Made by a program: the position numbers and the translations under genes
The notes under the pieces: model-generated
Database searches by the model: none
What the model was told of the DNA's origin: nothing
The model's input: the letters and a program-made list of their open reading frames with translations, nothing else
Assembly (NCBI RefSeq): GCF_023008165.1
Contig: NZ_JAKQZA010000003.1
Coordinates: 310,001 to 374,000, forward strand
DNA: 64,000 nucleotides
Direction: 5' to 3'
Origin: Kordiimonas laminariae
GTDB taxonomy: Bacteria > Pseudomonadota > Alphaproteobacteria > Sphingomonadales > Kordiimonadaceae
Part shown: positions 29,080-37,849 of the stretch, in pieces
Numbering within the stretch: position 1 is the first letter of the stretch
Layout of the letters: each line of letters begins with the position of its first letter

Positions 29080-30114
29080 ATGCGGCCTTTTTTTCTATGT
29101 ATTTTAAGCCTGTTTAGCATGCTACTTGGCTTTTCACCTGCCTACGCAGATAAATCAGCATCTGTGTTGCTCTACCACCGTTTCGGCGAAGATAATATAC
29201 CCTCCACCAATATCCGGCTGGAACAGTTTGAAGCCCATATCAAAATCCTAAAAGAAGGCGGTTACCACTTCATGGCGCTTACGGATGCTATTGCTCATCT
29301 CAAGGAGAAACGAGACTTCCCAGAACGTACAGTGATTATCACGGTGGATGATGCATATAAGTCAGTATTCACGAATGGTTGGCCAATGTTGAAAGCAGCA
29401 GGAATTCCCCTTGCTGTGTTTGTGTCTACTGATCCAGTAGACAGTGGCAGCAGCAATTACATGTCGTGGGACGAGATCAGGCAGCTTAAGGAAGAAGGCG
29501 TAGAAATAGCCCACCATACTGCGTCTCACCTACATATGGTTCATGCAGGTCTTGAAGCAGCTATGGCAGATGTGCGCAGAGCCAGCAAACGTTTCGAAGA
29601 AGAATTAGGCGAAGTGCCCAAAATCTTCGCCTATCCGTATGGGGAACATAGTCTGGAGATAGCTGATGCCATCCAAGACGAAGGCTTTAATGCAGCTTTC
29701 GCTCAATTCTCAGGCGCTATAGCCCAGTGGGATAACTTATATGCTTTGCCGCGCTTCCCTGTAAATGAGCGCTATGGCGGCGAGAACAGGTTTAAACTTA
29801 TCAGCCAAGCCATGGCCCTGCCAGTATCCGATATCATACCGGCTGAACCACTTTTAAGCGATACCAACAATCCACCGCTTTTTGGCTTTAGTGTTGATGA
29901 AAATGTAAGAGGCCCTGGTGCCTTAGCATGTTACCCAAGCCATCTTGGTAAAGCTGCGGATTTGGTAAAACCACTTGATCACCGAATAGAAGTGAGATTC
30001 GACAAACCATTTCCGAAAGGCAGAAGTCGGATCAACTGCACCATGCCCGCTGGAAACGGGCGCTGGTATTGGCTAGGGAAGTTTTTCCTGCTGCCGGGCG
30101 GCAAACTGGATTAA
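29080..30114 (+). CDS. Secreted polysaccharide deacetylase family protein
   Basis: 344 residues. Signal peptide MRPFFLCILSLFSMLLGFSPAYA. NodB-homology domain: motif 1 VIITVDDAYKSVF (catalytic and metal Asp pair), motif 2 EIAHHTASHLHMVH, then FAYPYGEHS. The C-terminal about 90 residues (from DIIPAEPLL) are extra; they include two Cys (LACYPSHLG and INCTMPAGNGRWYWLG) that may form a disulfide in a beta-sandwich. It probably removes acyl groups from an envelope or extracellular polysaccharide. AAGGAGGG upstream of ATG 29080 is a strong Shine-Dalgarno. Confidence 0.85.
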   Translation: MRPFFLCILSLFSMLLGFSPAYADKSASVLLYHRFGEDNIPSTNIRLEQFEAHIKILKEGGYHFMALTDAIAHLKEKRDFPERTVIITVDDAYKSVFTNGWPMLKAAGIPLAVFVSTDPVDSGSSNYMSWDEIRQLKEEGVEIAHHTASHLHMVHAGLEAAMADVRRASKRFEEELGEVPKIFAYPYGEHSLEIADAIQDEGFNAAFAQFSGAIAQWDNLYALPRFPVNERYGGENRFKLISQAMALPVSDIIPAEPLLSDTNNPPLFGFSVDENVRGPGALACYPSHLGKAADLVKPLDHRIEVRFDKPFPKGRSRINCTMPAGNGRWYWLGKFFLLPGGKLD

Positions 30115-30119
30115 AGCTG

Positions 30120-30680
30120 TTATTCAACAGCCCGTACTTCTGTTACTTCCGGGATATAGTATTTAAGCAGATTTTCAATGCCGTGTTTCAGTGTCATAGT
30201 CGCACTTGGGCATCCGGCGCAGGCACCCTGCATCTGCAAATAAACAACACCCTCCTGGAAACCATGATAGGTGATATCACCGCCATCACCAGCAACAGCT
30301 GGCCGAACTTTTTCATCAAGCAATGTCTTGATTTGCTCAATAATCTCGGCATCAGCTTCATCATCTTCAAAAGAAGATTCACTCATAGAAGCATCGGCGT
30401 TCACAACCGGGGCACCTGAAGCGAAAAACTGCATAAGACCCGCAAGCACATTTGGCTTAAGCTCATCCCACTCGGTATCACCAGCCTTGGTCACCGTGAT
30501 GAAATCGTGCCCAATAAACACACCGGCAACACCCGTTTGTGCAAACAAAGCATTCGCAAGAGGTGAGGATTCTGCCGCTTCTACATCAGTGAAATTCGCA
30601 GTACCCGCTTCAAGCAGTATTTTACCCGGCAGAAACTTAAGCGTATCCGGGTTTGGCGTCATTTCAGTTTCAATAAACAT
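30120..30680 (-). CDS. NifU-family Fe-S scaffold/carrier (Nfu type)
   Basis: 186 residues. An N-terminal Nfu_N domain (MFIETEMTPNPDTLKFLPGK) precedes the C-terminal NifU domain with the cluster-binding CxxC in GACAGCPSATMTLKHGIENLL. Proteins of this layout carry [4Fe-4S] clusters to client enzymes such as radical-SAM proteins (MiaB is one client in other bacteria and lies in this window). Convergent with the deacetylase, five bases apart. Confidence 0.93.
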   Translation of the reverse strand: MFIETEMTPNPDTLKFLPGKILLEAGTANFTDVEAAESSPLANALFAQTGVAGVFIGHDFITVTKAGDTEWDELKPNVLAGLMQFFASGAPVVNADASMSESSFEDDEADAEIIEQIKTLLDEKVRPAVAGDGGDITYHGFQEGVVYLQMQGACAGCPSATMTLKHGIENLLKYYIPEVTEVRAVE

Positions 30681-30747
30681 AACAAAATCCTTCTTTATGT
30701 AGCCTTCATTTGGTGATTTTGCCGCTAAAGGTCAAGCAAAAAGACCG

Positions 30748-31293
30748 TTACTTGAAAGCCTGAAGGCACTCTTCAAGAGGTGCGCGGGAATTTTCCACAC
30801 GGCACAAAACCAAACTGCCCTGAATAGCGACCAACCTGCTCCGTGCTTTACGTTCTGCTTCTTCTGTAGCCAAACCCATTTCCAGGTATGCCCTTTCAAG
30901 CCCGGCCTGCCACATACCAACAGCAGTGTTAATTTGCTGCTGAAATAACGCCTTACCTTCCCCCACCAACAAACTATTCATAAGGCAAAAAGGAACATCG
31001 CCCTCATAATATTGTGCGACACCTTCAAAGCTATTTGCGAGCCGCTTCTCAGGCGTGTCCTTACCATTTAGGGGCGCAAGCACATATTTTTGCAGGCGCG
31101 CGCCTGCATGTGCCAAAACCTTATCAGCCATATCTTTCTTACCGTTTGGAAAATGATGATACAGACTGGCTTTAGACAGTTCCGCAGCTCCCGCGAGCAT
31201 TGCCATACTCGCACCTTCATAACCATTTTCCTGAAACACATTACTAAGACGCGCTGCCATTTCGGTTTTATTCAATTTCGCAATGCGAGGCAT
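30748..31293 (-). CDS. TetR-family transcriptional regulator
   Basis: 181 residues from ATG 31293 (MPRIAKLNKTEMAARLSNVF). HTH region: GYEGASMAMLAGAAELSKASLYHHFPNGKKDMADKVL. The ligand-binding part holds VPFCLMNSLLVGEG, similar to YxaF/LmrA-type regulators. The gene is divergent from PBP1A; an imperfect palindrome in the gap (31320-31335) is a candidate operator. Target and ligand are unknown. Confidence 0.88.
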   Translation of the reverse strand: MPRIAKLNKTEMAARLSNVFQENGYEGASMAMLAGAAELSKASLYHHFPNGKKDMADKVLAHAGARLQKYVLAPLNGKDTPEKRLANSFEGVAQYYEGDVPFCLMNSLLVGEGKALFQQQINTAVGMWQAGLERAYLEMGLATEEAERKARSRLVAIQGSLVLCRVENSRAPLEECLQAFK

Positions 31294-31319
31294 ATTCTTT
31301 CTTCTTTCGCCACAATAAT

Positions 31320-31335
31320 AACCGAACATTTGGTT
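31320..31335. promoter_or_regulatory. Candidate TetR operator
   Basis: The imperfect palindrome AACCGAAC/ATTTGGTT matches at six of eight half-site positions. It lies 27 bases upstream of the tetR start and about 90 upstream of the PBP1A start, the usual place for an autoregulatory TetR site. Inference from position and symmetry only. Confidence 0.4.
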
Positions 31336-31424
31336 TGTTTCTATAATTTAATGTAAATTAATTCCAAACTTTGCCGCATTTTATTGCCATGTTATGGAAG
31401 CAGAAAGAAACCAAAGGAACCTGC

Positions 31425-33434
31425 GTGAGCAAACAGCCAACAAAAAAGCCAAGAAAAGCGACACCCAAGAAATCAGCGAAAGCTAAAAAGGGGGCTATAT
31501 CAAAGGCTGCTAAAAAACAGGCTCAACCCGAAACGCCAAAGAAACCAATCTGGAAGCGCCTATTTTACTACAGCGCTGTAATTGGTGTCTGGGGTTTTAT
31601 TCTTGGCTTCCTTACGCTCGCCTATCTCTCGCTAGATTTACCGGATCTGGAAAATCCACCTACTCCAGGCTCAAATGATACAGCTGTTGTTGTAAAAGCA
31701 GCTAACGGCGCAACTCTTGTACGCAGTGGACCTATCCACGGTGACCGCATCCCATATAATGAAATCCCCGATGCCCTCGTTCGCGCTTTCACTTCTGTGG
31801 AAGACAGGGAATTTTTCTCCCATTCTGGAGTAAATGCCAAAGGCCTCATCCGCGCACTTTGGACCAATATTCGTGCAGGAGGCGTGCGTGCGGGAGGGAG
31901 TACGATCACCCAGCAGCTCGCAAAGAATCTATTCCTCTCCAATGAACGTACGATCAAAAGGAAAGCACAAGAACTTCTGCTCACCCTTTGGATTGAGCAG
32001 CGCTTCACCAAAGAACAGATACTTACCCTCTATCTCAACAACGTATACTTCGGTGGTGGCGCATACGGCATTGATGCAGCAAGCCGTAAATTCTACGGCC
32101 ACAGCGCTAGAGACCTTTCAATCAGTGAAGCTGCATTGCTCGCAGGCCTTGTGAAAGCGCCCTCACGCTATGCGCCCCATATTAACCCGGAAGGTGCTTG
32201 GAAACGCGCACGTGTGGTTCTAAAAACTATGGTTGAAGAGGGTGTTATTACCCAGCAAGTAGCTGACAAACTTAAAACCCAACCACCTCGCATAAAAGAA
32301 GCAAGCGCCGGTAGGGATGTACGTTTCTTCACCGACTGGGTTGAACAAGCCGCCCATCAAATGTTGCCGGAAACGGCTGGTAAATCACTTATCATATACA
32401 CAACGCTTGATCCCAGTGTTCAACGTGCTGCGGCTATGGCACTAGAGCGCGGTCTGGAAGGTGAAGGCAAAGAGCGCGGCGCCAGCCAAGGTGCGGTGGT
32501 CGCCATTGATCATGACGGCGCGGTGCGCGCGATGGTGGGCGGAAGTGACTATGCTAAAACACAGTATAACCGGGCCACACAAGCCTTGCGCCAACCTGGC
32601 TCAGCCTTCAAACTGTTTTCTTACCTAGCCGCCTTGGAAGCAGGCATAAAACCGACAGATCGATACATTGATGAAAAAACGAGCATCGGTGATTGGTCCC
32701 CGAAGAACTACAATGGTAAATTCAACGGTCCAATGGACATGCAAGAAGCTTTTGCACGGTCAATCAACACTGTAGCTGTACAAATTTCTGAAGAGGCAGG
32801 TAGGAACCGCGTTGCCAGCATGGCCAAACGCCTTGGCATTTCCACCGAAGTAGAAGCCCTTGCCAGCCTACCGCTCGGTACAGAAGAGGTAAAACTGATT
32901 GATCTGGCCAGCAGTTATGCCGTGATTGCAAATGGTGGGCACCTCGCGCCTGCCTACGCCATTGTAGAAATTACATCGCTAGACGGCGAAGTTTTGTACC
33001 GCAAACCACCGGTTAGACCAGTGCCTGCTCTTGCCTATCCTGTTGTAAAAGACATGACTGAAATGCTCACCAGCGTGGTAACCTGGGGGTCTGGGAAAAA
33101 TGCCCGTATTGACAGGCCTGCCGCCGGGAAATCTGGCACCTCACAAGACAGCCGCGATGCGGTTTTTGTTGGTTTCACAAGCGATATGACGACAGCTGTG
33201 TGGGTTGGCAACGATGACGGCACACCTATGAAGGCCGTAACAGGCGGTGGGCTTCCTGCCCGTATCTGGTCAGATTTTATGCTGGAAGCGCATGTGGGCC
33301 AACCTATACGCCCCTTACTTGCAGATGCTGGCATTTACAGCACGTCAGCGGGTCCTGAAAAAATCATCGAAGAAAAACCTAAAAAGAAGAAAAAGAAAGG
33401 TTTTCTGGAACGCATCTTTGGCGGGAAAGATTAG
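31425..33434 (+). CDS. Penicillin-binding protein 1A family (bifunctional glycosyltransferase/transpeptidase)
   Basis: About 669 residues from GTG 31425, preferred because AAAGGA lies six bases upstream; an ATG at 31371 in frame adds 18 residues with no ribosome site. Very basic N-terminus, one membrane anchor (YYSAVIGVWGFILGFLTLAYL), then the GT51 domain with SVEDREFFSHSGVN and GGSTITQQLAKNLFLS, and a transpeptidase domain with SxxK in GSAFKLFSYL, SxN in ARSINTVAV and KSGT in AAGKSGTSQDSRD. Polymerises and crosslinks peptidoglycan. A Lys-rich tail KKKKKKGFLERIFGGKD ends the protein. Confidence 0.92.
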   Translation: MSKQPTKKPRKATPKKSAKAKKGAISKAAKKQAQPETPKKPIWKRLFYYSAVIGVWGFILGFLTLAYLSLDLPDLENPPTPGSNDTAVVVKAANGATLVRSGPIHGDRIPYNEIPDALVRAFTSVEDREFFSHSGVNAKGLIRALWTNIRAGGVRAGGSTITQQLAKNLFLSNERTIKRKAQELLLTLWIEQRFTKEQILTLYLNNVYFGGGAYGIDAASRKFYGHSARDLSISEAALLAGLVKAPSRYAPHINPEGAWKRARVVLKTMVEEGVITQQVADKLKTQPPRIKEASAGRDVRFFTDWVEQAAHQMLPETAGKSLIIYTTLDPSVQRAAAMALERGLEGEGKERGASQGAVVAIDHDGAVRAMVGGSDYAKTQYNRATQALRQPGSAFKLFSYLAALEAGIKPTDRYIDEKTSIGDWSPKNYNGKFNGPMDMQEAFARSINTVAVQISEEAGRNRVASMAKRLGISTEVEALASLPLGTEEVKLIDLASSYAVIANGGHLAPAYAIVEITSLDGEVLYRKPPVRPVPALAYPVVKDMTEMLTSVVTWGSGKNARIDRPAAGKSGTSQDSRDAVFVGFTSDMTTAVWVGNDDGTPMKAVTGGGLPARIWSDFMLEAHVGQPIRPLLADAGIYSTSAGPEKIIEEKPKKKKKKGFLERIFGGKD

Positions 33435-33495
33435 CACGCGGCATACTGCCACGCCTTACTTGCTATATCTTTCACTAAATATTACCTAATTAGTC

Positions 33496-33882
33496 ATGAT
33501 TGAAAAAAAACCAAATAAAGCGCTTACAAGAGACAGGCTATCAATAGGCCGTTTCGTACGTGCCTTTTACGGTGAAATACGTAAACACAGTGTCCTCGGG
33601 CCAATCTTTGATGAAAAGATTGGCGATCACTGGGAAGAGCACTTTGAGACACTCACCGATTTTTGGATGAATGTTCTGCTTGGTGCGCGCACCTATAAAG
33701 GCAATCCATTTGGGGTTCACCGTCAGGTAACCGCACTAAAGGAAGAGCATTTCGCCATGTGGCTAGGAATATTTCATCCGGTAGCCAAGAGAATGCTTGA
33801 TCCCGATATGGCCGCAGCCGCTTCAGAAAAAGCAGAACGTATCGCCAGCAGTCTAAAAAACGGATTATTCTTCCGGATATAG
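33496..33882 (+). CDS. Group III truncated haemoglobin
   Basis: 128 residues. The globin pattern of the group III family: RFVRAFYGEIRKHSVLGPIF, WEEHFETLTDFWMNVLLGARTYKGNPFGVHRQ and EEHFAMWLGIFHPVAKRML. A proximal His candidate is in FGVHRQ. These proteins bind O2, NO or other ligands; the role is open. It lies 61 bases after PBP1A without a terminator, so it may be cotranscribed. Confidence 0.87.
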   Translation: MIEKKPNKALTRDRLSIGRFVRAFYGEIRKHSVLGPIFDEKIGDHWEEHFETLTDFWMNVLLGARTYKGNPFGVHRQVTALKEEHFAMWLGIFHPVAKRMLDPDMAAAASEKAERIASSLKNGLFFRI

Positions 33883-33987
33883 AGCGATACAGCGGATAAA
33901 CCCATAACTTTAAAGTGATACCTTATGCGAGAATTATTCATGATACTATAATGCTATAGTCATCTTAGTTTTTGGGGAGCTTTCAAG

Positions 33988-34455
33988 ATGTTTCGCTTCA
34001 GTGCTAGTATCATTATCTCGTTATTATTCCTTGTGGCACCGCCCGCTAACGGGCAATCCTTTGCCTCAGACCGACAGGAAACAGCCCTTTATGCCGGGCT
34101 ATACTTCTCTGTACCATTTGGGGCACAACAAAAAAGTCCATCGAAATATAAATTAGGCTTCAAGGCGGGGCCTCAATATAACTTGCTTTCCAGAGGAGGC
34201 TTTGATGCGTTCAAGCAGAAGAGTTTCACTGGCAATGTTGTAGATATTAACTTCTCTGATCGAGGCCTTGAAGAAGTGCAGCTAGCAGCACTTCCTATCA
34301 TTCGAAAAGACCTGCAAGGAAAATTTGTTTACCTGAACGACGAAGAGAATAAGGGATTTAACGTTGGCAAGGCTCTACTTATTACGGGCGGCGTAATAGT
34401 GGGGGCCGGAATCCTAGTGGCCATATCTGTTAACAATCAGTTTGATAGTGACTAA
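33988..34455 (+). CDS. Hypothetical exported protein with C-terminal membrane segment
   Basis: 155 residues, not recognised. Signal peptide MFRFSASIIISLLFLVAPPANGQ, then a beta-rich stretch (TALYAGLYFSVPFGAQQ, YKLGFKAGPQYNLLS) like the opening strands of small outer-membrane proteins. A hydrophobic Gly/Ala/Val segment near the C-terminus (ALLITGGVIVGAGILVAISV) is probably a membrane helix, which argues against a pure barrel. A GGGGAG ribosome site precedes ATG 33988. No function can be assigned. Confidence 0.7.
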   Translation: MFRFSASIIISLLFLVAPPANGQSFASDRQETALYAGLYFSVPFGAQQKSPSKYKLGFKAGPQYNLLSRGGFDAFKQKSFTGNVVDINFSDRGLEEVQLAALPIIRKDLQGKFVYLNDEENKGFNVGKALLITGGVIVGAGILVAISVNNQFDSD

Positions 34456-34467
34456 TACAAGCTGTTC

Positions 34468-35166
34468 TTAGCCAAACTGATAATTGAATAGACTACCACC
34501 ATCTTGCTTAAGCCATTTACGCTGTTTGTCAAAATCAGGCATACAGCGGGCTACATGTGCCCAAAACCGCTCAGAATGATTCATTTCCAGCAAATGCGAC
34601 ACTTCATGGGCGGCCACATAATCAAGGACTGCAGGTGGTGCCAACACCAGTCTCCAATTGAAGCGCAAGGTACCACTGGAAGAACAACTTCCCCAACGGC
34701 TTTTCATATCCCCAATACTAATGCGTCCATAAGAAACCTCTAGCTGGTTAGCATACCGTCTACAGGCGACCTCCAGTTTTTCTTTAGCTTGGGCACGAAA
34801 CCATTTCTCCAGCCGTCCGGCAGCCATATCGAACGGGCCACCCACCTGAAGTTCTTCATTCAGGCATTCAACAGAACGAGGTGCGATACCGGTAAAAACA
34901 AGCTTTCTTTTCTCGCCTAGATAAGGAAGTATCATTCCATCATTGATTGGTTCAAGTGAGAGCTTTGCGCGCTCATTCGCTATCCAATCCATATGGGCTG
35001 TCAGAAACTGGTTTACTGCCTTTTCACTAATTCGTTTCGGTGTAGTAACTTTAATATCACCGCTGGTTCGGTCCACTCTTAAGGTCATGCGTTTGGCTTG
35101 GGCATTCCGCCGCACTTTTAGGGGAATATCTTCACTACCAATCCGCAGATAACGTGCTTCGGTCAA
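34468..35166 (-). CDS. YgjP-like (DUF45) zinc metallopeptidase
   Basis: 232 residues. C-terminal catalytic motif VLDYVAAHEVSHLLEMNHSERFW (His-Glu-x-x-His, with the third ligand His downstream) preceded by MKSRWGSCSSSGTLRFNWRLVLAP, the hallmark of the YgjP/DUF45 family. It has no signal peptide, so is probably cytoplasmic. Ends convergently 12 bases from the preceding plus-strand gene; nine bases downstream of the YcgN-like gene on the same strand. Confidence 0.88.
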   Translation of the reverse strand: MTEARYLRIGSEDIPLKVRRNAQAKRMTLRVDRTSGDIKVTTPKRISEKAVNQFLTAHMDWIANERAKLSLEPINDGMILPYLGEKRKLVFTGIAPRSVECLNEELQVGGPFDMAAGRLEKWFRAQAKEKLEVACRRYANQLEVSYGRISIGDMKSRWGSCSSSGTLRFNWRLVLAPPAVLDYVAAHEVSHLLEMNHSERFWAHVARCMPDFDKQRKWLKQDGGSLFNYQFG

Positions 35167-35175
35167 ACCATCACC

Positions 35176-35604
35176 CTAAGCTGGCCATTCAACAAGATGA
35201 TCTTCAAAATCACCAGCTTCGCGCTCATCCACCGCTTTCCCGCGTACGGATTGTCCGGCTTTATGAACACTTTCCCTATCTCCGCTCACAAGCGGGTGCC
35301 ATTCATAGAGGTCTTTCCCTTCATACAGCAGGCGATATGCGCAGGTACTTGGCATCCAAGGTAGTGTAGCCAGCAAATCTGGCGACATAACAACACAATT
35401 ACCCACATAACGCTGACGAGTGAGGTATTTTCCGCAAGTAATTTTTACGGGATCAAGAAAACGACACGCTACATCTGTATGATGAATTTCGCCTGTATCT
35501 TCATCTTCGAGTTTGTGGAGGCAACACTTACCACACCCATCACAAAGCGATTCCCATTCATCACGAGACATTTCAGACAGAGCTTTTTCTTTCCAGAATG
35601 ACAT
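35176..35604 (-). CDS. YcgN-family cysteine-cluster protein (UPF0260)
   Basis: 142 residues. Dense conserved Cys pattern: LCDGCGKCCLHKLEDEDTGE, ACRFLDP, ITCGKYLTRQ, GNCVVMSP, and CAYRLLYEGKDLYEWHPL. This resembles a putative zinc or iron-chelating family of unknown function. Two bases separate its start from the SCO stop, so the SCO, YcgN and YgjP genes form an apparent operon on the minus strand. Confidence 0.9.
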   Translation of the reverse strand: MSFWKEKALSEMSRDEWESLCDGCGKCCLHKLEDEDTGEIHHTDVACRFLDPVKITCGKYLTRQRYVGNCVVMSPDLLATLPWMPSTCAYRLLYEGKDLYEWHPLVSGDRESVHKAGQSVRGKAVDEREAGDFEDHLVEWPA

Positions 35605-35606
35605 GA

Positions 35607-36194
35607 TTATTTCTTCTCAAGCACCGGCTTAAAAGTATTCGCAATATCCTGTGGTTTATCCTTGCTGGAGAACAGACGGTTATATTTACCGTCTTTGTCC
35701 ATTACGAAAATATAGCTCTGATGGTCCATCAAATAGCCATCATACCCTTCCTGTTCTCGCTTCGCGTAATATACCCGGTATTGCTTTGCAACATCGGCAA
35801 TTTCCTGAACAGAGCCTGTGAAAGCGATCAAATTCGGGTGATAATCCAGAACATAATCCGCCAACTCTTCAACGGAATCCCTCTCCGGATCTACTGAAAT
35901 AAATACCGGCTGAATAGGACTGGTATCATATCCTTCTTCCTCAAGGATATTCAGAGCAGTCGTTAGTTTATGGAGCTCTATCCGGCATACATCTGGACAA
36001 TAACTATATCCAAAATAAATAAGCTGATACTTGCCGTGAAAGCTTTTACTAGAGATTTTTTCGCCTGTATGGGCCGTCAGTACAAACGGACCACCTGGAC
36101 CTGAGGTCTTGTTTCCGCCACTATTAAAACTTACATAAGCCACAACCGCAGCTATAGCTACCGCGATCCATGCAACGAGCCTGATTGCTTTCAT
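35607..36194 (-). CDS. SCO1/SenC/PrrC-family copper chaperone
   Basis: 195 residues from ATG 36194 (MKAIRLVAWIAVAIAAVVAY), a membrane anchor at the N-terminus. Thioredoxin-like fold with the CxxxC copper site in FGYSYCPDVCRIEL and the distal His in LMDHQSYIFVMDKDG. It delivers copper to cytochrome oxidase CuA or acts as a redox signal protein. In Rhodobacter, prrC/senC sits between the kinase and regulator genes of PrrBA/RegBA; here SCO is about 1.7 kb from regB, divergently placed. Confidence 0.92.
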   Translation of the reverse strand: MKAIRLVAWIAVAIAAVVAYVSFNSGGNKTSGPGGPFVLTAHTGEKISSKSFHGKYQLIYFGYSYCPDVCRIELHKLTTALNILEEEGYDTSPIQPVFISVDPERDSVEELADYVLDYHPNLIAFTGSVQEIADVAKQYRVYYAKREQEGYDGYLMDHQSYIFVMDKDGKYNRLFSSKDKPQDIANTFKPVLEKK

Positions 36195-36339
36195 GTTAAA
36201 TCTCCACTCTGAAAGCCACTGGAACATCTGGGCTTTAATACTTGTGATTCTCGCACGGTTATAGAAATATAGGCGATGTTTGTCACGTTGCCATTAAATT
36301 TGCAGCAATCTATGACGCCTTGTTGATGATGGAGTACCT

Positions 36340-36903
36340 ATGAAAAAGCAGTTTATTTTAATATTAGCCATCTTATTTTTAGGGCTGTCATCTATATCCC
36401 TTCCGGCAATAGCAACACCACAGTTTGAATTGTTACGTGCTGTTGAAAGAGGCGACATTGAAGAAGTTAAAAGCCTGCTTAAAAAAGGTGTATCCCCCAA
36501 TACAAGAAAACGGTCAGATGGCATTCCTGCTATGTTGATCATCGCTGACAAGCGTAATCTTGCCATGATGAAGATGTTTCTGGAAGCTGGTGCAAACCCA
36601 AATATTTCTGATCGTACGCGGGGCGTAACACCACTGATGAAACGCGCATCAGTAGGCGACAATGAAATGGTAAAATTGCTACTTGCCTTCAAGGCAGACC
36701 CGAATCGTGCTGATATCGGTCAGGAAACAGCTCTTATGAAAGCAGTACGAGCACGGAAATCAAAAACCGTGCAGTTGTTACTTGAAGCTGGCGCTGATCC
36801 GAACGTACAGGACCTTACAGGTAAAACAGCTCTTGAGTATGCCAAAATTTCTCGCAATCGTCGGATGGTAAAATTATTACAAGATGCGGGGGCTACCTAT
36901 TAA
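36340..36903 (+). CDS. Exported ankyrin-repeat protein
   Basis: 187 residues. Signal peptide MKKQFILILAILFLGLSSISLPAIA. About four ankyrin repeats follow: FELLRAVERGDIEEVKSLLK, IPAMLIIADKRNLAMMKMFL, TPLMKRASVGDNEMVKLLLA and TALMKAVRARKSKTVQLLLE, ending with TALEYAKISRNRRMVKLLQ. A protein-protein interaction module in the periplasm. Its 3' end overlaps the next gene by 20 bases, so the two are coupled. Confidence 0.87.
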   Translation: MKKQFILILAILFLGLSSISLPAIATPQFELLRAVERGDIEEVKSLLKKGVSPNTRKRSDGIPAMLIIADKRNLAMMKMFLEAGANPNISDRTRGVTPLMKRASVGDNEMVKLLLAFKADPNRADIGQETALMKAVRARKSKTVQLLLEAGADPNVQDLTGKTALEYAKISRNRRMVKLLQDAGATY

Positions 36904-37837
36904 TTTTGATTTAGGGATAGCTTCTCCAACAGCCACTGACCTGATAATTCGGGTCAGCATTATTTTACTGGCTCTTGCAGCAGACTTCATAGCTGGCCCC
37001 AAACTTCTTAAAATCTTGCCAAACATACAAACTATTGCATCCGCATTTGGCCTCAACCTCAAAAGCCGTTTGGATAAACCTTCAAGAAATCGTACCGAGC
37101 GCTTTTATCGGGGCGCTATCGTCGCTTTAGTGCTTTTACCTGTAGCCTACGGAACTGGCGTAATAGTAAACCAAATTGCCTTTATCAACACCATATCAGA
37201 TGCCTTAACATGCCTGATACTGACACCTCTCTTAGCCCAGCGCTCTGGCTGGAAAAACTTACAACAAGGAAAACAAAACCTTTCAAATTACAGTTCAAAC
37301 GCAGAACTCCTTAAACAGACAGTATTGAGTTTCAGTGGCCGCACTGTCCCACTTTCACTTACCTTTTTAATTGGCGGTTTTGCTCTATTGCTCCCGGCCG
37401 TTCTACTGATCGGACTATTATTCACTGCACCGCAAATTTCTGCAGATCATCCACAATCTCCATACAATTCAGGCGTCAGCCTTATTCATGAAATTGTGTT
37501 TCTTGTGCCTAGTTTAGTTGCCAGCATTTTTATTGCCACAGCCCTTATCTGCTTACCTTTCACTAAAATCAGTGCCGCTTTAACCCTCCTCAATCCTGCG
37601 ACAAAAGGCCTCCCTAGCACCTATTTTCCATTGAATATTGTCGCAACTGGGGTAGAAATTTGTTTCAGGATACAGGGAAGCAAATCTGTAGAATGGATAG
37701 GCCCAAAGGATGGCCGCGCAAGATTACAGGCAAATCATCTCCGTCAGGGGTGGTTATGTATTCTTGTCGCCAATGCAGTGTACCTCACGGTAGGTATACT
37801 GCTGTTTCTCTACCTTGCTTCCTTACTTGCGCAATAG
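36884..37837 (+). CDS. CobD/CbiB-like integral membrane protein
   Basis: 317 residues with several membrane segments. The resemblance to adenosylcobinamide-phosphate synthase is in pieces: ILLALAADFIAGP at the start, KSRLDKPSRNRTERFYRGAIVALVLL, and near the C-terminus VEWIGPKDGRARLQANHLRQGWL. No other cobalamin gene is nearby, and several stretches are divergent, so a moonlighting or lost catalytic role is plausible. It is immediately upstream of regB (12-base gap), an arrangement I recall from other alphaproteobacteria but cannot verify here. Confidence 0.65.
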   Translation: MRGLPINFDLGIASPTATDLIIRVSIILLALAADFIAGPKLLKILPNIQTIASAFGLNLKSRLDKPSRNRTERFYRGAIVALVLLPVAYGTGVIVNQIAFINTISDALTCLILTPLLAQRSGWKNLQQGKQNLSNYSSNAELLKQTVLSFSGRTVPLSLTFLIGGFALLLPAVLLIGLLFTAPQISADHPQSPYNSGVSLIHEIVFLVPSLVASIFIATALICLPFTKISAALTLLNPATKGLPSTYFPLNIVATGVEICFRIQGSKSVEWIGPKDGRARLQANHLRQGWLCILVANAVYLTVGILLFLYLASLLAQ

Positions 37838-37849
37838 AAAGAAGCGGGC

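Noticed and set aside
36884-37837. Direct naming as cobD/cbiB of the cobalamin pathway
   Set aside because: Only partial motif similarity and no other cobalamin gene nearby; kept as a CbiB-like protein instead.
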